DNA of 64,000 nucleotides from contig CP093831.1 in assembly GCA_033063855.1 (NCBI GenBank), positions 1,178,001 to 1,242,000 on the forward strand, in the 5' to 3' direction. The notes under the pieces were generated by a model. That model had not been told where the DNA came from, ran no database searches, and was given only the letters and a program-made list of their open reading frames with translations. Of the stretch, positions 14,501 through 29,500 are shown in pieces. The stretch's first letter is position 1; each line of letters opens with the position of its first letter. The translations under genes were made by a program, and so were the position numbers. The stretch is from Smittia aterrima (Eukaryota > Arthropoda > Insecta > Diptera > Chironomidae).

Positions 14501-17500
14501 ATCTATTCAACTATTGCTTGTAATCTATGTGGTGCTTGTGTTGACATCTAAAGATGGTTTTCAAATGAGTCGAAGTGATAAAATTTATTTTGTGCAACCG
14601 AGACTTCAGTTACAGATTCCACAACCACCAGCCAAAAACCTTTTTTTAACTCAGGGAACGAGGGAATCACAACAATGGCTCTCAAATTGCGCAACAGAAT
14701 AAACCAAACAACAATGAACGTCAACTTGCTATTGATTTTTTTCCTCGCTCGTTGTGTAACAAATGTTTCAACGAATTTTTTTTTCATCCCTCGTTCTGAT
14801 AACAGAATGTTAGCGGAAGGGAACAGGGAACGGCGTAGACAAGCTTGCTCCTGACATTAGTGAATAGGTTTATTGGAGAAAGTTTCTTCGTGTTTGCTTC
14901 CCAGCAAGTCGTTTGGAGCGTTTTGAAAATATATCTTCTTCCCTTTCCCCTCCTTACTTGCAGTGATAAACTTTTCTGCTGTTTTCTTTCCTAACTAAAA
15001 TTTTATTACACATTTGCTCCATCCTCGAACCTTTTTTCCATGTAAACATGATTATGGGGATCGTCGAAGGGAGGAAACATGACTGGGATGGCAAAGCAAC
15101 GAAGAGAAACCTTCGAGTCGTTTGCATAAGTTTCCGGGAAAGAGTGGAAATGCATTTCATATTTGCCGCATCGTGCAGCAGCTTTAAAAAGGTTATCTCT
15201 AGACACTCACCTCACGTCGTCGGCTTCCTCGTCGACCACTTCGTGCTGGCTGATAATTAAACTCTTGTTATGATAAAACTCGTCGTCGTTATCATTGATA
15301 TCGAATTGATCATTGTTGTTGTCGCTATCGCTCGTTGTCGTCGATGATGCAAATTTCTTCTTCGTTTCGCGTGTTATTGTTGCAATTTTTTTCTCATTTT
15401 CTTGCTTCAACTTTTCAATCTCATCCGCGGACAGGAACGAGAACGACTTGTCTGATTGTTTATTCAATTTTGATTGATTTTTTTTTTGTAGAGTTCATCG
15501 TCGTCGTTGAGTTCCGGCATCGTTTCAATTATTTCAAATCGAGCCATTTGGGAATGAAGCAATTGGCGGAGATGAGAAACATTGGAGGAGGAAAGGAAAA
15601 AAAAGAAATCGAATTAGTGAAGAAATGCCATCATTATTTTGCATTTAAGAGGGAAGATTTTCCTTTTGGCCAACGCTCACAACCATTATCGATCCGTGAG
15701 CTGCCGCGATGAAATGGAACAGAAGAAAAATTTTCCGAGAAGACGAAAAACGAAAGCTTTTGGAGCAAGATAAGAATATTTAACTAATGAAAGAAGAAGA
15801 TGCTTTTGCATAAATATTCGAGTTCGATAAGACGAACGAGGAAAACTTTAGAAATATTGCGCGCGAGCTCGTGGGAGTTTTTCCTTTTTCTCGTTCAAAG
15901 CCAACAAATTAGTATTCATGATTGAAATTCTCTCATCGCTAGAAGTCTTTTATCTTATTGTTTTCAAGTTTCCTTTCGTTGCTCTTCTGGTGCTTTTGCT
16001 ACTGAGTCTTCCTTAATGAATCAACTCAGATGTTCTTCGTAGAGAATCTTATCAGGATTCACCGGGAAACGTAAAGCAAATAATGTAAATTCTTGTTTTC
16101 ATTTTCCGCTTGCTGTTGCTACTTCCAACCGGCTTCATTAATGCAAGAATAAGAACGAAACTTTCTTTTCGCTAAGCAACCTGATAAGAACTCATTCATT
16201 TGCATAACGAAAAATTATTCAGCAAGTAAACTTCCTTTTCGTGAGGAAAACAAAATAGAAATGAAAAAGTTTCTCCTTGTTGTCCAGCTCGAGGAAAGCT
16301 CGAGGCGATAATCCGATTCAATGGCAATTCGCGAGCTTTTTGTTTTTCATAAAGCGATTACAAAATATTTTGATCAGCGGAAAAGCATTGAACGCTTTTT
16401 AATTCCCGAAATCTCGTTAAATGGAAAAACACGAAACAAGTTGCGGGGCCTCGCTGTTACGCAAAAAAAGGAAAAGTATAAACAACAAACAAACAAAAGG
16501 AAACAAACCGAAAAATTATAACTGGAGGTTCAAATATTTGCTTTCTTGCCTCGGCTCGAGATAAAGTTAAACTAGATCTCGGAGATACAACTGAAATAAT
16601 TTGAGCTTCCATTAGCACTGAAATTCGCAGAGGGAGTTTGTAGTAAAAAGGAAAAGCAAAGTGAATTTCCTCATAAACAAGTTTGCTTAACAAGAATAAA
16701 GATTCCTCTGCTGTCGTTATAAATTAATGTTAGGCATGGCGGAGCAGAGGTGGGACGCTTGAATTATCAAGGGACATTCCTACTAACGCTTACATGCCTC
16801 AGAATTTCTGTCGAAACAACGCAAAGCATCATAACGTTATGAAAAACGTCAATTTACCTGATTTGGGCGTAGGTTTCTGTTGATCTTCCATTACATGTTC
16901 AAAGAATCGCTTCTTGTCTGATACCGTTTTGGGAGTTCTTGCTGATGGAGGTGGCGTCGGTGACTGAAATTTGTCAAAAGACATTCAAAAAAAAAGAGAA
17001 AGAGACGGAAGAGAAAATAAATTTGAAATTAAAATTAAAATCAACTCAAGCTTCAAAAAACCAATTTCGAAAGGAAACGGAAGATGGAACGGAAAAAGAT
17101 AGCGAACAAAAGCGAATCGCTTCATTAAAAGTGAGTTAAGGAGCGGGGTAGTGAGAGCGACAGAATAGACTGACTCATAGATCCCAGGATGATGCCCCAT
17201 TAGGTCGCTCCAAGGGAAAGAAGAAGATTAATGTTACGATTGCCATACGTCGCTGTCACTTAAGGAAACGAAACAAGAAACGAAAAATTTAAGACAATCA
17301 CAAACGTTAAAGTGAAAAGTTCTTGAATTTTGCTCCAATTTCTGTTCATTTCGGAATTTATTTGGTCGATTAAATGTAAATAAAATTAAAATAATTCTTT
17401 AATCTGATCGTGCGCTTGTGATAAATGCTTTAATGTGTGTGTGGGTTCGTGTTGTGTCAGCTCTACCGATATTAATTGAATTTATTGTTAAAGTTTGTGA

Positions 17501-20500
17501 CATTATGAAATTTTACGATGAAAGATGCGTCGTTCTCTTTTTCACCCGTAAATCGATGGAAAACTTATCCTAGTGGAAATTATTAAACTCAAATCAAGCG
17601 TAAAACTAACAAAACTAAACTTTCATCATGGCAATTAGCTCTATCGTCGACTAACATAGCATAATTAACGTAAGGAATTATGCAAAGCTCAATCGGAACG
17701 CTTAAACCTCAGTTTGCTTCCCGAACGAGCTCATTGGTTTTTGTTCTCCCGACGAGTTTGGAGGATAAATGAAATTTTGCGGAAGCTGATTGACTCTTAT
17801 CGGCGATAATTCCGTAACCGAATGTTGCTGCTGTTGCGAAAATTGAATGTTATTATTTCTCAGACTGTTTTGATAAAATTGATGCTGAAGCTCCTGCTGC
17901 TGTTGTTGTCGTTGTTGGTGTTCATAAATAAATTGCGGTTGATTATTGTTTGGTGGCGTGCTGGCGTAATATTGTGATTGGGAGGATTGCACTTGCATTT
18001 GCGTTTGTTGCAGTGATGTTTGGTTTGGTGGTGAAGGCCCGTAAGCCGATTGCATTAATAATGTCTGATGATGTTGTTGATTACTTGCAGTCGTGTTATT
18101 TACGTTATGAGTAACATAGAAATTATTCTGACCATCACCACTCACCAAAAACGTTCGTTGCTGCTGATGATTTTGTTCAGCGATATACGGAGAAGGTTCA
18201 GAAACGCTTTGTTGTTGGATATAGGTTTGGGGAGGTGGATGTGAAACGATACCTGTTGAAGGTGCGTTATAATGTAGGGGATACTGATGGGACATTAATG
18301 GATAGTACCCAGCGTGTTGAGGCTTTGGTAGTTGTCCATAATGAACGGGAAGGACTTGTGTGGGTGGAGGAAGAAGACTAATTGATTGAACGTGTTGGCT
18401 ACTTTGATAAGATGGAATGTAATGTCCGAAACTAGAAGAGCCCGACTTATCCAAGGTCGAAACTGGAGACAGGACGTTAGGAGTGCTTTGATAACTTGAC
18501 GAGTCGAATGATGATGAAGCAGCATCGTCCAAAAAAGGATTCGTGGAAGTTAAATTAGCAATGTTACCATAGGAAGAACTTTTCTCATCATACTCAGACA
18601 ACATCGCGTTACGCATTTCGTTTTCTGTCAACAAAATTTCCCGGTGCTCGTCTTCCGTCACCAAAATATTACTTTGGCTGTTTTCGTTGATGTAATGGGG
18701 TTTCTGTTTGATCGGAAACTTGTCGAAAGTCGCGGGAAGAATTTCGAGAATTTCTTCGCAAGGCTTTGGACTTTTTGGCGTGGGAGGCGGCGGCGGACTT
18801 GCTTTTGGACGATCAAAGCTGAGAGCGCGATGGAAATTTAAAGGCGGCGGCGGATTTTTGGGAAGAGGAGGAAGGGGATCATCCGGATCAAACATTTCAT
18901 GACCCTTTACTTCCTCAATCGTGTTTGTCTCGGCATTGTGGACAAATTCCAAGAAATCATTTTGTTCCATCTGCTGACTCATTTTCTTTAATCCCTCGTT
19001 CTTGACCATTTCGGCGACTTTAATATTTGGTTGGGGAGGCCTTGGAGGCGGTAGCTTAGGCCTATCGACTAAGCTGCCAGTTGACTTGAAAATCGGCTTT
19101 TTTATAGGAATTTTCGACTGTGATGCTATATGCAGATTTTCGAAGCTTCGTCGAGCGGATTTATATTCAGAGCTTTGAGCTGCCGACAGCTCGTCCTCGG
19201 AGACGTTAATTCGGTCTTGGGATAAATACTCCTTCCTGAACGGATTTTCTTTCGCAATCTCATCATCTCCATCATCCTCAATGTATTCTTTCTCGACAGC
19301 CACTCGACTAGAAACGTTCCCTTTGTAATAAACGCTTGGGCTGGGAGATCTTAAGATTCCCTTAATCCGCTTTGGTTCCGGCTGTAATTGGTGATGATGG
19401 TAGCGAGACTTTTCGTAAAAAGCGGTTTCGTCTTCGTATTTTGCAAGCCGCGGGTCAACGTCGTCGTCTATCGGAGTGTAATCAGGTGTATATTCCTCGA
19501 CGTCCAGATCGAAGCTCACTGATTTTCGGTGTGACGAAATACTTCTACCTGATTGCGAATCAGCAGGGGACGACGAATACTCGTCACGATTTGTCGCAAT
19601 ACTTTTATGGAATTCAAGCTTTTCGTAGTCGTCGCTTTCAGGACTGAGAATGTTGAGCGATGTCGACACGCTCGGCAATTTCTCGTTCTCATTTGGTGAG
19701 GTGAAATATCCTGAACTTGAATCGTTCGTGGCCTTATCGGTCGGTTTCACATCAATGCGGAAATCGCGACGGGAGTAAGGCTCGTAATCGTCGTCGCTAC
19801 TCGAAACTTTACGCTCATGTGGCGTTTGTAATTGCGCATTGTTATTGATAAAGTCATCAACGTTACTCGAAGCGTACGAATGTTGTTTGTTCGAGGCGTT
19901 GGGTGCGTTACTGTTATTGTTACGAGAATTGGGGAAATAAGAAACCGAAGGATTCGAAGTTACATGCGTTTGATTAACATCGGCGGGCTTCTTCAATACT
20001 GGTGTGTTCGTTTGAATGTGTGGATTGTTGGAAAGGTTAATGGCATTAATGGATGGCCTGCTCAATCCAGCAGCCGCCTGTTGTATTACGCTATCGACCG
20101 GCTACGCATACCATTTGATTTTTCATTCCGAAAATAAGCATATTGAGTTTAGACGGACGAATTTTTCCATTCGAGGAGGAAGAATAAAGAAAAGAATAAT
20201 AAAAGGTTGAAAGTTAGTGATTGACAATCGATAGAAGTAATAAAATATTTAAATGAAACGAACGAAAAAACTTTATCCTGTGCCTAAGAATGACATTATG
20301 TGGGAGTGAAAAGCAACATTTGCTTAATGACAGTCTAGTCCACCAATTCGACATATGAACTATGATTTGCGACATTGATGATTGCTATTGACACACCAGA
20401 GAGTCTGAAATTAACGTCGTTCATCTGCCCGAAGGAAAACGATCACGAAATGACAAAAGAAAAGACGAACTGTTTACAAAGTGCTCCGCCATAAAAATGA

Positions 20501-23500
20501 CTGTCATAAACACAACATAAATTAATGGAATTAACATGAGAACATAATTATCCCACTGCCAAAGCATAAACTCATAATTTCCTCTCACTCTTGCTCGCTT
20601 GCGATAATTAAACTCGTCGGTTTTTGCGTTTACCTTCATTTCGCTATCGCTTGATGTGTGATGAAACTTTATTTGAGGCAACAAATTACGAGGAGCGTCG
20701 AGAGACGAGAGAAGAGATAAATAAATAGAATAATCCGAGGAATACGTAATCAGCTTCAGAACTTTTATTCGCAACAAAAATCTGAAATCATCTTCTCTTG
20801 CTTATTGCGTTTGCTTTGCAGATCTGAATAATTATGAGTCTGTATGCGAAATACAAATAAATTTAAGCATAAAGAGTCATAAAGCGAACCCGAAGCGATG
20901 CCTGAAAATTCCGCGAGTTTCCACAAACAAAAACAAAAAAGCGAAAACACAAATTTATGTTCTGAATTTCAAATTCTCTTTCTTTTTTGATTTCTTTTCT
21001 TTACATCTTTTTCAATCTCATTTGCAATGGAAGGGAAATTTTATTATCGAAAATATTCTGAGTTACTAACTTCAAAGTTGATGTGTTTGCTCGATTTAAT
21101 TTAATTCTGATTCGCTCAATCACCAGTAATGTTGCTTCCTGCCTTCATGACAGAGACGGAAATAAAAGTTTAGGATATTTTCGAGGGAACAGTTCTTAAA
21201 CCTCACGAAATCAATGAAATTTAAGCTTCAGGTAGAGGTAAAACGCTTTCAGCGGTTTAAATGTCGGCATAAAATTGAAAAATTTATCGATTTCCTCCCG
21301 AGCAATTTTCAATTATTTCTCATTCTTTAGATCGCCTTCCTTAAACCCTTTTCGCTTTTCTATTTAATTACAAAATGGCAAGCGCTGCTTGCGCCGGAAA
21401 AAAAACTGAGAATCTCAGGTAAAAAGAAAAATCGACTGGGACCAGGGTGTGTTAGGTGTAGACACGCCGGAACAGGAAGAAGAATGATAAAATGTTTCTA
21501 GCGAATTACTTTACTCAAATGACGAGCAAACAAGCACGACGACGAGAAAAAAAGAAAATATTTTCCATACGTTCGACAGCTTTTGCCTTTCACGATAAAT
21601 TACCGAAAGGAACTCCCACCGAATCTTTATTTCATTTTGCTTTGATTCTCGAGTAAAAGACTGTTGGGGTTTCAAGTTCTCTTTGTCATCAATTTTCAAG
21701 CGATGTAACGATACGCTTCACGCGGGTTTCATTCCACTCATTTCTCTCTTGTTTACAAACGTGTCGACGAATGAACACGGCATCGCATTACAAAGCGAGA
21801 TACGAGGGATTTACATGGAGTGTCTTTGAGTTGGGGAAGTAGGAAGAAGATGAATTGAAATTAACAAGTTCATTTGTTCAATTGACGTAGCAATCGAAAG
21901 GAATCTAATGTGGCAACATTTCCCTGTGAAATCGTTTTGTGTAAGCACTTTGACAGCAACGCTTTGTTGGTACGAGGGTAAATTTCATGTTTGCTAAACG
22001 CCTTTCACATTTGCCTTTAGATCAACCTTGTCCAAGTGACTTCGAATGCTTTAAACGATTCTCTCGTCTTTCCTACGACAGGAAACGAAGGAAGGAAAAG
22101 CGAGCAACGTTCTGGAATCTATTGAAACTCTAAAACGTCTTCCAATGGAATAAGCTCGAAGGGGAAAATAAGGGGAAATCACCAGTTGCAACTTATGAGA
22201 TTGGAAATTTGAGAAATCATTGAGTGAACAAACACTATTTGCTTCAATTGTTATTGAAATGGTTTTCAATGAACAACTGATAGAAGCTTTCACTATCGAA
22301 ACTTTTATTGAGATCGATTGAAATGAGACGCAAAAGGAAACTGCACTTAATATCAATCGAAGACAATTTCGTTTAGATTCAATTCGATTTCAATTGCAAC
22401 GAAAAAACTTCTTCGACTTTGATGAAAGTTTCAAGATGAAACTCGTTTTAGATCGAAAACAATTTAAAGAATTTAATTTTAAGAACGAATGCAATCGACT
22501 GACAATAAAATAAATTCCAAGCTTAGCTTCCTTCTACTTAAGACCAAAGCACCAATGAACTAAAGCGCTCGATGTGTCGAACGTTAAAGAAAATAAATTT
22601 CACTTCCATTTCTTTATGTGTTTTCATTTTTCACCTTGCTCTCTCTATCGTCGCTTTATTTCCCTCCCATGGTCCAATCGATATTGATCGATTACGTGGT
22701 TATTCCTTTCGGAGGCTTTTCTTTCTGTTCATAAACTAACGTTGACTTCATCAAGTTGGAACTTTTATTCACGCCTAACATCAAACAGCGAACATGACTC
22801 GGCTTAGAAATCTGAGAGAAGTTGGAACGCGGCAACGAGTGTTCCTTCGACGAGAAATATTTCGTATTCGCTTCAACTGTATTGCTTATTACGTGTCAAT
22901 TGCGGGCCTATTATGTGTCGATACAACAGTTTATATTCTCATCACGACGCTCAAGATAACAGAATTAATGTCAAATATTTCGGAGGAACATTTTTTTCCT
23001 TTTTATTTCTTCTCTTATTTGATTACCAGCGCAAGCACGTAACATTGACAAATAATTTCTTTCCGAATAAATATTTTTCTTCATCCACAATAAAACAACA
23101 ACAAGAAAAATATTAGCGAACTTGTCTGAGGCCCTCCCCGACAACAACTCGCCTCAATTTTAACTTTTTCTTCACGTTTTCATAGTTGAAATGAAGATGT
23201 GACTAAAGCTCGCACGTAGTCGATACGGCAGAGTTCGGATTTTTTATGTAAAAGTTTCTCTTCTCTCTACGGAAAAGCGACGCAAATGTTTGCAATCTTT
23301 CATTATAGTTTTTCAAACAGGATCAAACATTAATCCGTCGCCAGTATAAATTTGTTTGCGCTGTTCGCTCTCTCATCCTAGCATTGTATAACATTGTTTC
23401 GCTATTACATTTTTTTTTTTGTTTTTCTCTGCTCTACATTGACCCGTTTTATGTTTTTTTTACTTCATCTCAGAATGTGATCCATAAATTTAATGTGTTG

Positions 23501-26500
23501 CTGTTTTCATATGTTTGTATCCATAATATGACAATATTGTTGTATAATCTTCTCTTTCTTCTTCACAGGACAAAAATACATTTATGTGAAATTGAAATTT
23601 CAATATTTTACTAAACTTTACTTCTTTTCTCAGTCTTTGATTTGAAATTTAATAATTTTCCATTTTATTTTTTTTTTCTCCCTAGAATTGCGTTTTGAAA
23701 AGTTTTTCCGTTTTAATTTAATATTTCAGCTATTAAGTCGCCCGGCTTGCGAAAAAAAAAGAAGGGAAGAGAAGAAGAAAAAGAGAGAAAATTGCAAGTA
23801 AATCAAATTAATATTTCATGAAACTGATTTCTTTTCATTTTTTCTGCATTAGGAAGTTGAAATATTTTATAAATGGAAGAGGGTTTCGTATTTCATGCCA
23901 TTCGATAGGAAAGATACGGAAAGAACTCATAAAAATTTCATCTCTCGCCCTCGATTTGCAATCGTTTGGAGAGAAAATAAAAGGAAAACTCACAGGAAAA
24001 AAATATTCAATTTTCAATCGAAAAATAAACCACAAGAACAAGAAGAAAGGAAAAGTTGCGCAGTCATTGCTCTTAAATTAATTTACCCCGCGCTCTCGCC
24101 CGTCAAACACAAATTAAAGAGGGAAATAAAAAGTTTTGCGCAACACACCAAGTACTAATGATTTTCATAAACGTTTCTTGTTAATCAAACTATTTATTTA
24201 CAACGCGCACACACAAAACATGACTCTCAACAGATATTGAGCGATAAAAAATAACAGAACTCTTGTAAACCACACACATCAACGCACAACATCGTGTGCC
24301 TAAATAATTAGTACCCGTTACAAGGAAAGAAAAAGATAGATACGTCGCATTAAAGTAAATTGTGTAAAACAAACGCACGATGACATCACAATGAAATGAA
24401 CAAGAAGAACTTAAGATTGTCATGAACTTTTCCAACAAAGAATGATGACAAAAAGATGTGGGAACACGAAGAGAAGAATGAACTTTAAAGACATACCTGA
24501 GATTGAGGCGATGGTGACGACTGAACAAGTTGTGGCTGTTGCTGCTGTTGGTCCATCGTGTTTAAAGTGTGCTTCGACATCACTATCGTTGTTGTCTTCT
24601 GTAATGTTTCATGATGGTCGACGGGAGATTTGGGAGGCACGATCTCGCCCAATGCCAACGATTCTGCAGCTCGGACGATGTCAAGCACCTGGCACAGCAA
24701 GAACAGAAATTATTTCTCAAGTCAATGAACAATTAAACAAGCATTTTACCTTCTCCGGTGTGCTCTTCTCCTTTGCACTCACCAGTGCAGTTTCCGTTTG
24801 GCTGAACAGAGCAACCTCATTAGCCAATCGAGCAATTTCTTCTGTCGTGTTCAAAGCAACCGAAGCAGAAGCTTCAGGCTCCTTTTCTTCGAAGACATCA
24901 TCAGTTTTATTGAGCAAACTCTCAGCATGAGAATTCTGGATAACGGTTGAGTTTTCAAAGTCCTCTCGATCTAAGCTCGAGACACTTTGACTCATTTCTG
25001 ATCCCGTCTCTGATGCACGCGAGCCCAGTCGACTTCCACCCGAGATCATGCCGTGAATTAGGTCTGACTTTTCGTATCCTTTGCACACGACCATGTTTAG
25101 ACGATTTGCGCTCAAGCGAAGACTTTCAACAGCTTCTTGGTGCGTTGCTCCTAAAAGCGACTGTCCGTTGACTTCTAGGATCCTCATTCCAACCTTCAAA
25201 CGACCGTCGCGTCTGACAGCTCCGCTGCTGTTGATTTTTGATATGAAGACTCCCTCGTCGTTTTGATCGAGTGGATTTCCACGCTGTCCCTTTAGTCCTC
25301 CTTTGATATGCATACCCAATCGCTCTCCGTCTGCTTTCACAATAGTCACGACCTGAGAATAATTTCATTGTTCAATTATGATCATTAGGAGTTTTCATAA
25401 TTAAAATAACATCAATTAGCAAGCTGTGTTTCAATCTTAGCTTTACCTCTGTTGGAACCGTTTCGATTTCGCAATTCTTCCGAAATTAATTATTCGAATG
25501 AAAAAGGTTTTTAGATCATGAAATTTGAATTTAATTTTGCGTGGGTTTGTCAAGCGAAGGCAAAGAAAGAAAGGGAGAGAGAGAGAGAAAGAGAAATTTT
25601 GATGTTCAGGTCCCTCAATTAGTTTAATTCGAACAAAATGTGCGGAAAGCTTTAAGCGAATATCGGATTTCTCTAAATGGAACCTTACCTGGAAACCAGC
25701 GGGAAGTGGGTCGTGTTGAATTGTGAGTCTGATATCGTCGCACGGTCGTAAAAGCTCCATGACAGCTTCTTGATGCGTTGCGCTGGTTACGTCTGACCCG
25801 TTAACTTTGAGAATTCGGTCACCCATCCTTAATTTGCCGCATTGGGCTGCGATGCCATCGGCAACGATCTGAGTTTAAATTCCATTGTTATTCGTCCTTG
25901 TCTAAAGTATCTCAAGCGGTACTCACATGTGATATGAAAATTCCGGGCTCGTGACCTCCAAATGGTGTGCAAGAATGATCAGTGCCTCCAATAATGCTAA
26001 ATCCTAATGGTCCCTGGTTCTTCGGCAAGATGACTTCCTGCAATTAACGGGAATAATTGTAACAAAGAAATATTAGTAATCATTAATTTCCATCCATCTC
26101 CACCATTTCAAACATTTCCCTGACACTTTCAGACGATATTTTATGCATAAACAGAGGAACAGAGAGGGAAAGAACACAATTTATCTTCAGTACAATTAAT
26201 TGGACATGCAACATTTCCCCCTTTCACCGAAACCGAGACGTTTGACATGCATTACAGATCGTAAATAAAATGGTGTTCAAAGCATAATTTTCGAAGGACA
26301 CTAGAAGGAGAGCGAGAGGGAACCGCTTTTTGAGCGAGACAGGAGAAAGAAAACTATGATTAATGAAGCAGTAACGTTGATGTCACCGCAAAGGAAGAAA
26401 ATTTCATCTCCCATTGCGTTTCATCATCCTCCAAGCGTGACCCTCATGCCTGCGCACCCATCATTCTTGTTCTACATGACGTTAAAAGCTCAGAGCTGAA

Positions 26501-29500
26501 ACTAATTGGATGGGATTGAACCTTAGCCATGAGGATGATGAAAAAAGACTTGCAATAACATGACGAACGATTCTCTCCTAATATTTTTGGGCTTAGGGAC
26601 GCGATAAGGCATGTTAACTATCTGTTGATTGATCGCTCTGATGAGTCCAACAGGTGTGCATGTGTTTGTCATCGAAACAACAGGTAAGCGTAAATTCATT
26701 ATGTCATCGTTGAAAACAAAACTCTGCCATCCACAGAAGACGGAAATGTTTCCATAAATAGAACTATGAGTGCATGGAGTTGTTTATGGCTCTCATATAC
26801 ATCGGTAGCGAGAAACTCGTGGCACACCGCGATTTATAACATCGCAAAAAAACACTTCACGATAACAAAACCTGCTGAATAGTTTAGTCGCCTGGCTCTT
26901 ATGCAACTTTTCGTCAAAGCACTCGTTCGTTCTCCTCTCATGCATTACGTGCTTCGAGCGTTAACTGCCTTTGACAGGCGCCTTTTACGTCATGAAAAAA
27001 ACGAAAGATTGATTGATTGAGAGTGCTCGAAGTTGAAAAAGAAAGCTCTAATCTAAAAACAGCAACTGAAGGTTGCCCTACTCGACTTTAGAGTAAAAAA
27101 AAAGCTCAACATGTGAGGATCGTCTTGACTAATACTTTGTGATTACATTAAGTCAAATAGAATGACTTTTAGATTGAAGGGAGTGTTCTAACAGGTGTGT
27201 GTTTATGTGTCAGAGTGAATGTGCTTGAATGGATCCTAATCATGTTCGACTTTATACCTCACTAATCAGTGGCTCTCCTAATCGATTGTCGGTGACTCGT
27301 GTCATGACTGTTTCGGTAAATGTCGATTTCGTTATGGTTTCCGTGACTTGGCCGAGTTCTGTTGGCGCAGGAGGCAGCATCGGCATATCGGGTGTTCCTT
27401 TCTTTACAGTCACAGTCACAGCTGATCCTCCATGTTCGACAGTTGGTGATGTTCTTTGTAGTTCGTAATTTTTCTCGCCGCTGAGGAAATGTGAGGGAAT
27501 CATCGCTTGGAAGTCCTCACTGGTCATTGGACGGGGAGCAGCCTTCATGAATGCAATCGATCGCGGAGTGTTCGTTTATATGAATTTAATTTAGCGAGAT
27601 TTATTATTTTTTGTTCGGATTTGATTTTAAAAATTCGCCCGCGTTTGATTTGATTGGGAAAGAGAAAAACAAAAAGAAAAAAACAAATGTTAATTTAACA
27701 AATTTTTAAAATGATGTTTTGCTGTATGCTGTGGATGATTTATGGCGCTAAGCATTGCTACTAATTTTATATTTTTCTTTCAAGCTATTTGAAAAGTTTG
27801 TCCAAGGGAGCAAAGAAAAGCTACGAGAGTCGTCCTCAAGTGGATTGCAAAAGTTCTTAAAGAAAATTTTCTTTCTTCTCACTTCGTCATCATCATTTGA
27901 ACAGTAGGAAGGGAAACTTTTTCTTTCTTTTTTTTCCTTCTTCATCGTCAACTTCGTCATGCATTCGACAACTTTCTCACTTTGCTTACGTTCGAAGCGA
28001 AATGTCAGGGGGTTGTGTGGGGTGGTAGGAGGGATTGGCGTCAGTTTAATAAATTTTTACGGTTGGGACACAATCAACAAAAAAGCAAATCTATCTACAG
28101 CGTTACAATCTTCCAACCAAGGAGTGACTTCAATGTCAACAAAACATAATCCAGTCAACCCTGAAGCGAAGTAGAAAGCGACTCTTACCTGTGCTGCGTC
28201 ATCGGATTTGACTCCATCGCCATTTGTCATCGGAACAGAGTTCTGCGATGATAGTCTAGTTCTTGGTGCTGGTTGTGGTGGCACTTGTGCTTCTTGTTGC
28301 TCGTTTCGGATGAAATTCTCACTACTTACCGGCGATTGATTCGAGCTTTTCGGCAGAGCTTGATTTTGTGATGATGATGTGTTTTGTGTGATTATTGTTG
28401 CCTTAGATGTCAATGTATGATTCTCTACATCTACATCGCTACTTTGTGTCTCATTTGAATTACTTTTGTTGGCAATGCCGCCGCTTCCCGCTTCTAAAAC
28501 ACCATCAATTGATCTTCGGTAACCCGTGTAAGCTGCGAAGAGGAGAAGATTAACAAAGCAGTTTTAATTAAGAACCGTGATGTAATGAGCTAGAAATTAT
28601 TAATTGCTTACTAGGTCGATTGGCCATGTAGCCAGTTGGACTGAGGCCTTTGAGCAATGGACTTCTTGGACTTTGTGGAGGCTCGAGTGGTCCCTTCACT
28701 TCTCGTTCGATAACGAGTCGAACGAAGCGCTGGGTATCGGTCAAGAGCTGAACGGCGTGGTCGTGGTTTGCCGCACGCATGTCGACACCGTTAATCTGAA
28801 ATTCGAGATGGAGAAATGAATGTGACGGGAAGCCCAATAAGTCGCGATGTTCCGGGTTTCGCGTTAAAGCTATTTTCTAATTTTTACCGCAATAACTTTA
28901 TCTCCGACTTGAATTTTTCCATCACGTTGCGCGATTCCGCCTTCGGTAAGACGAGAAATGTAGATTCCATCGGATCCAACGACAAATGGCGCGTGTCCTT
29001 TGCCGCCTGCAATACTGAAGCCTAAGCCTTGTCCGATCTGATCGCGAATCAGCGTCGTATGGAGCGTGACTTTATGAACGACATCAGATCCACCTTGAAG
29101 AAGATGTGATGCAATTTGATGATGCAGAGTTGGATCGGAATGTGGAGCTGGCTGTTCTTGTGGAATCTGAATTGGCGCCGGAATGATCTTTGCATTATCT
29201 TTCGTCACATGTTTATCCATTGCGGCGATCTTAACGAGTTCTCCATTCTCGAGGAAGATTGGATGGCCAATGACTCGAGTAACTGAACGAGATACTTGAA
29301 GCACGAGGACTGCGCCACATGCTTTTAATACTTCGACGGCATCGTAGTGATCGGCATCTTCAACCGAAACACCGTTGACTTTGAGGACTTTATCGCCTAC
29401 ACGAAGCCCCGCTAAGTCTGCTGGTCCACCTTCAGTAACGCGAGAAATAAAAATTCCTTCATCGTCGCCTTTAAATGGCGTCGATCCACGTCCACCTGCT

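Noticed and set aside
19372..20210. Several plus-strand frames opposite the large scrib exon
   Set aside because: They are shadows of the long minus-strand coding frame; their products are Arg-rich and unlike any family.
27748..27960. 70-codon Lys-rich minus-strand frame in scrib intron 12
   Set aside because: Composition follows the local poly-purine sequence, and no donor in phase with exon 13 follows it.
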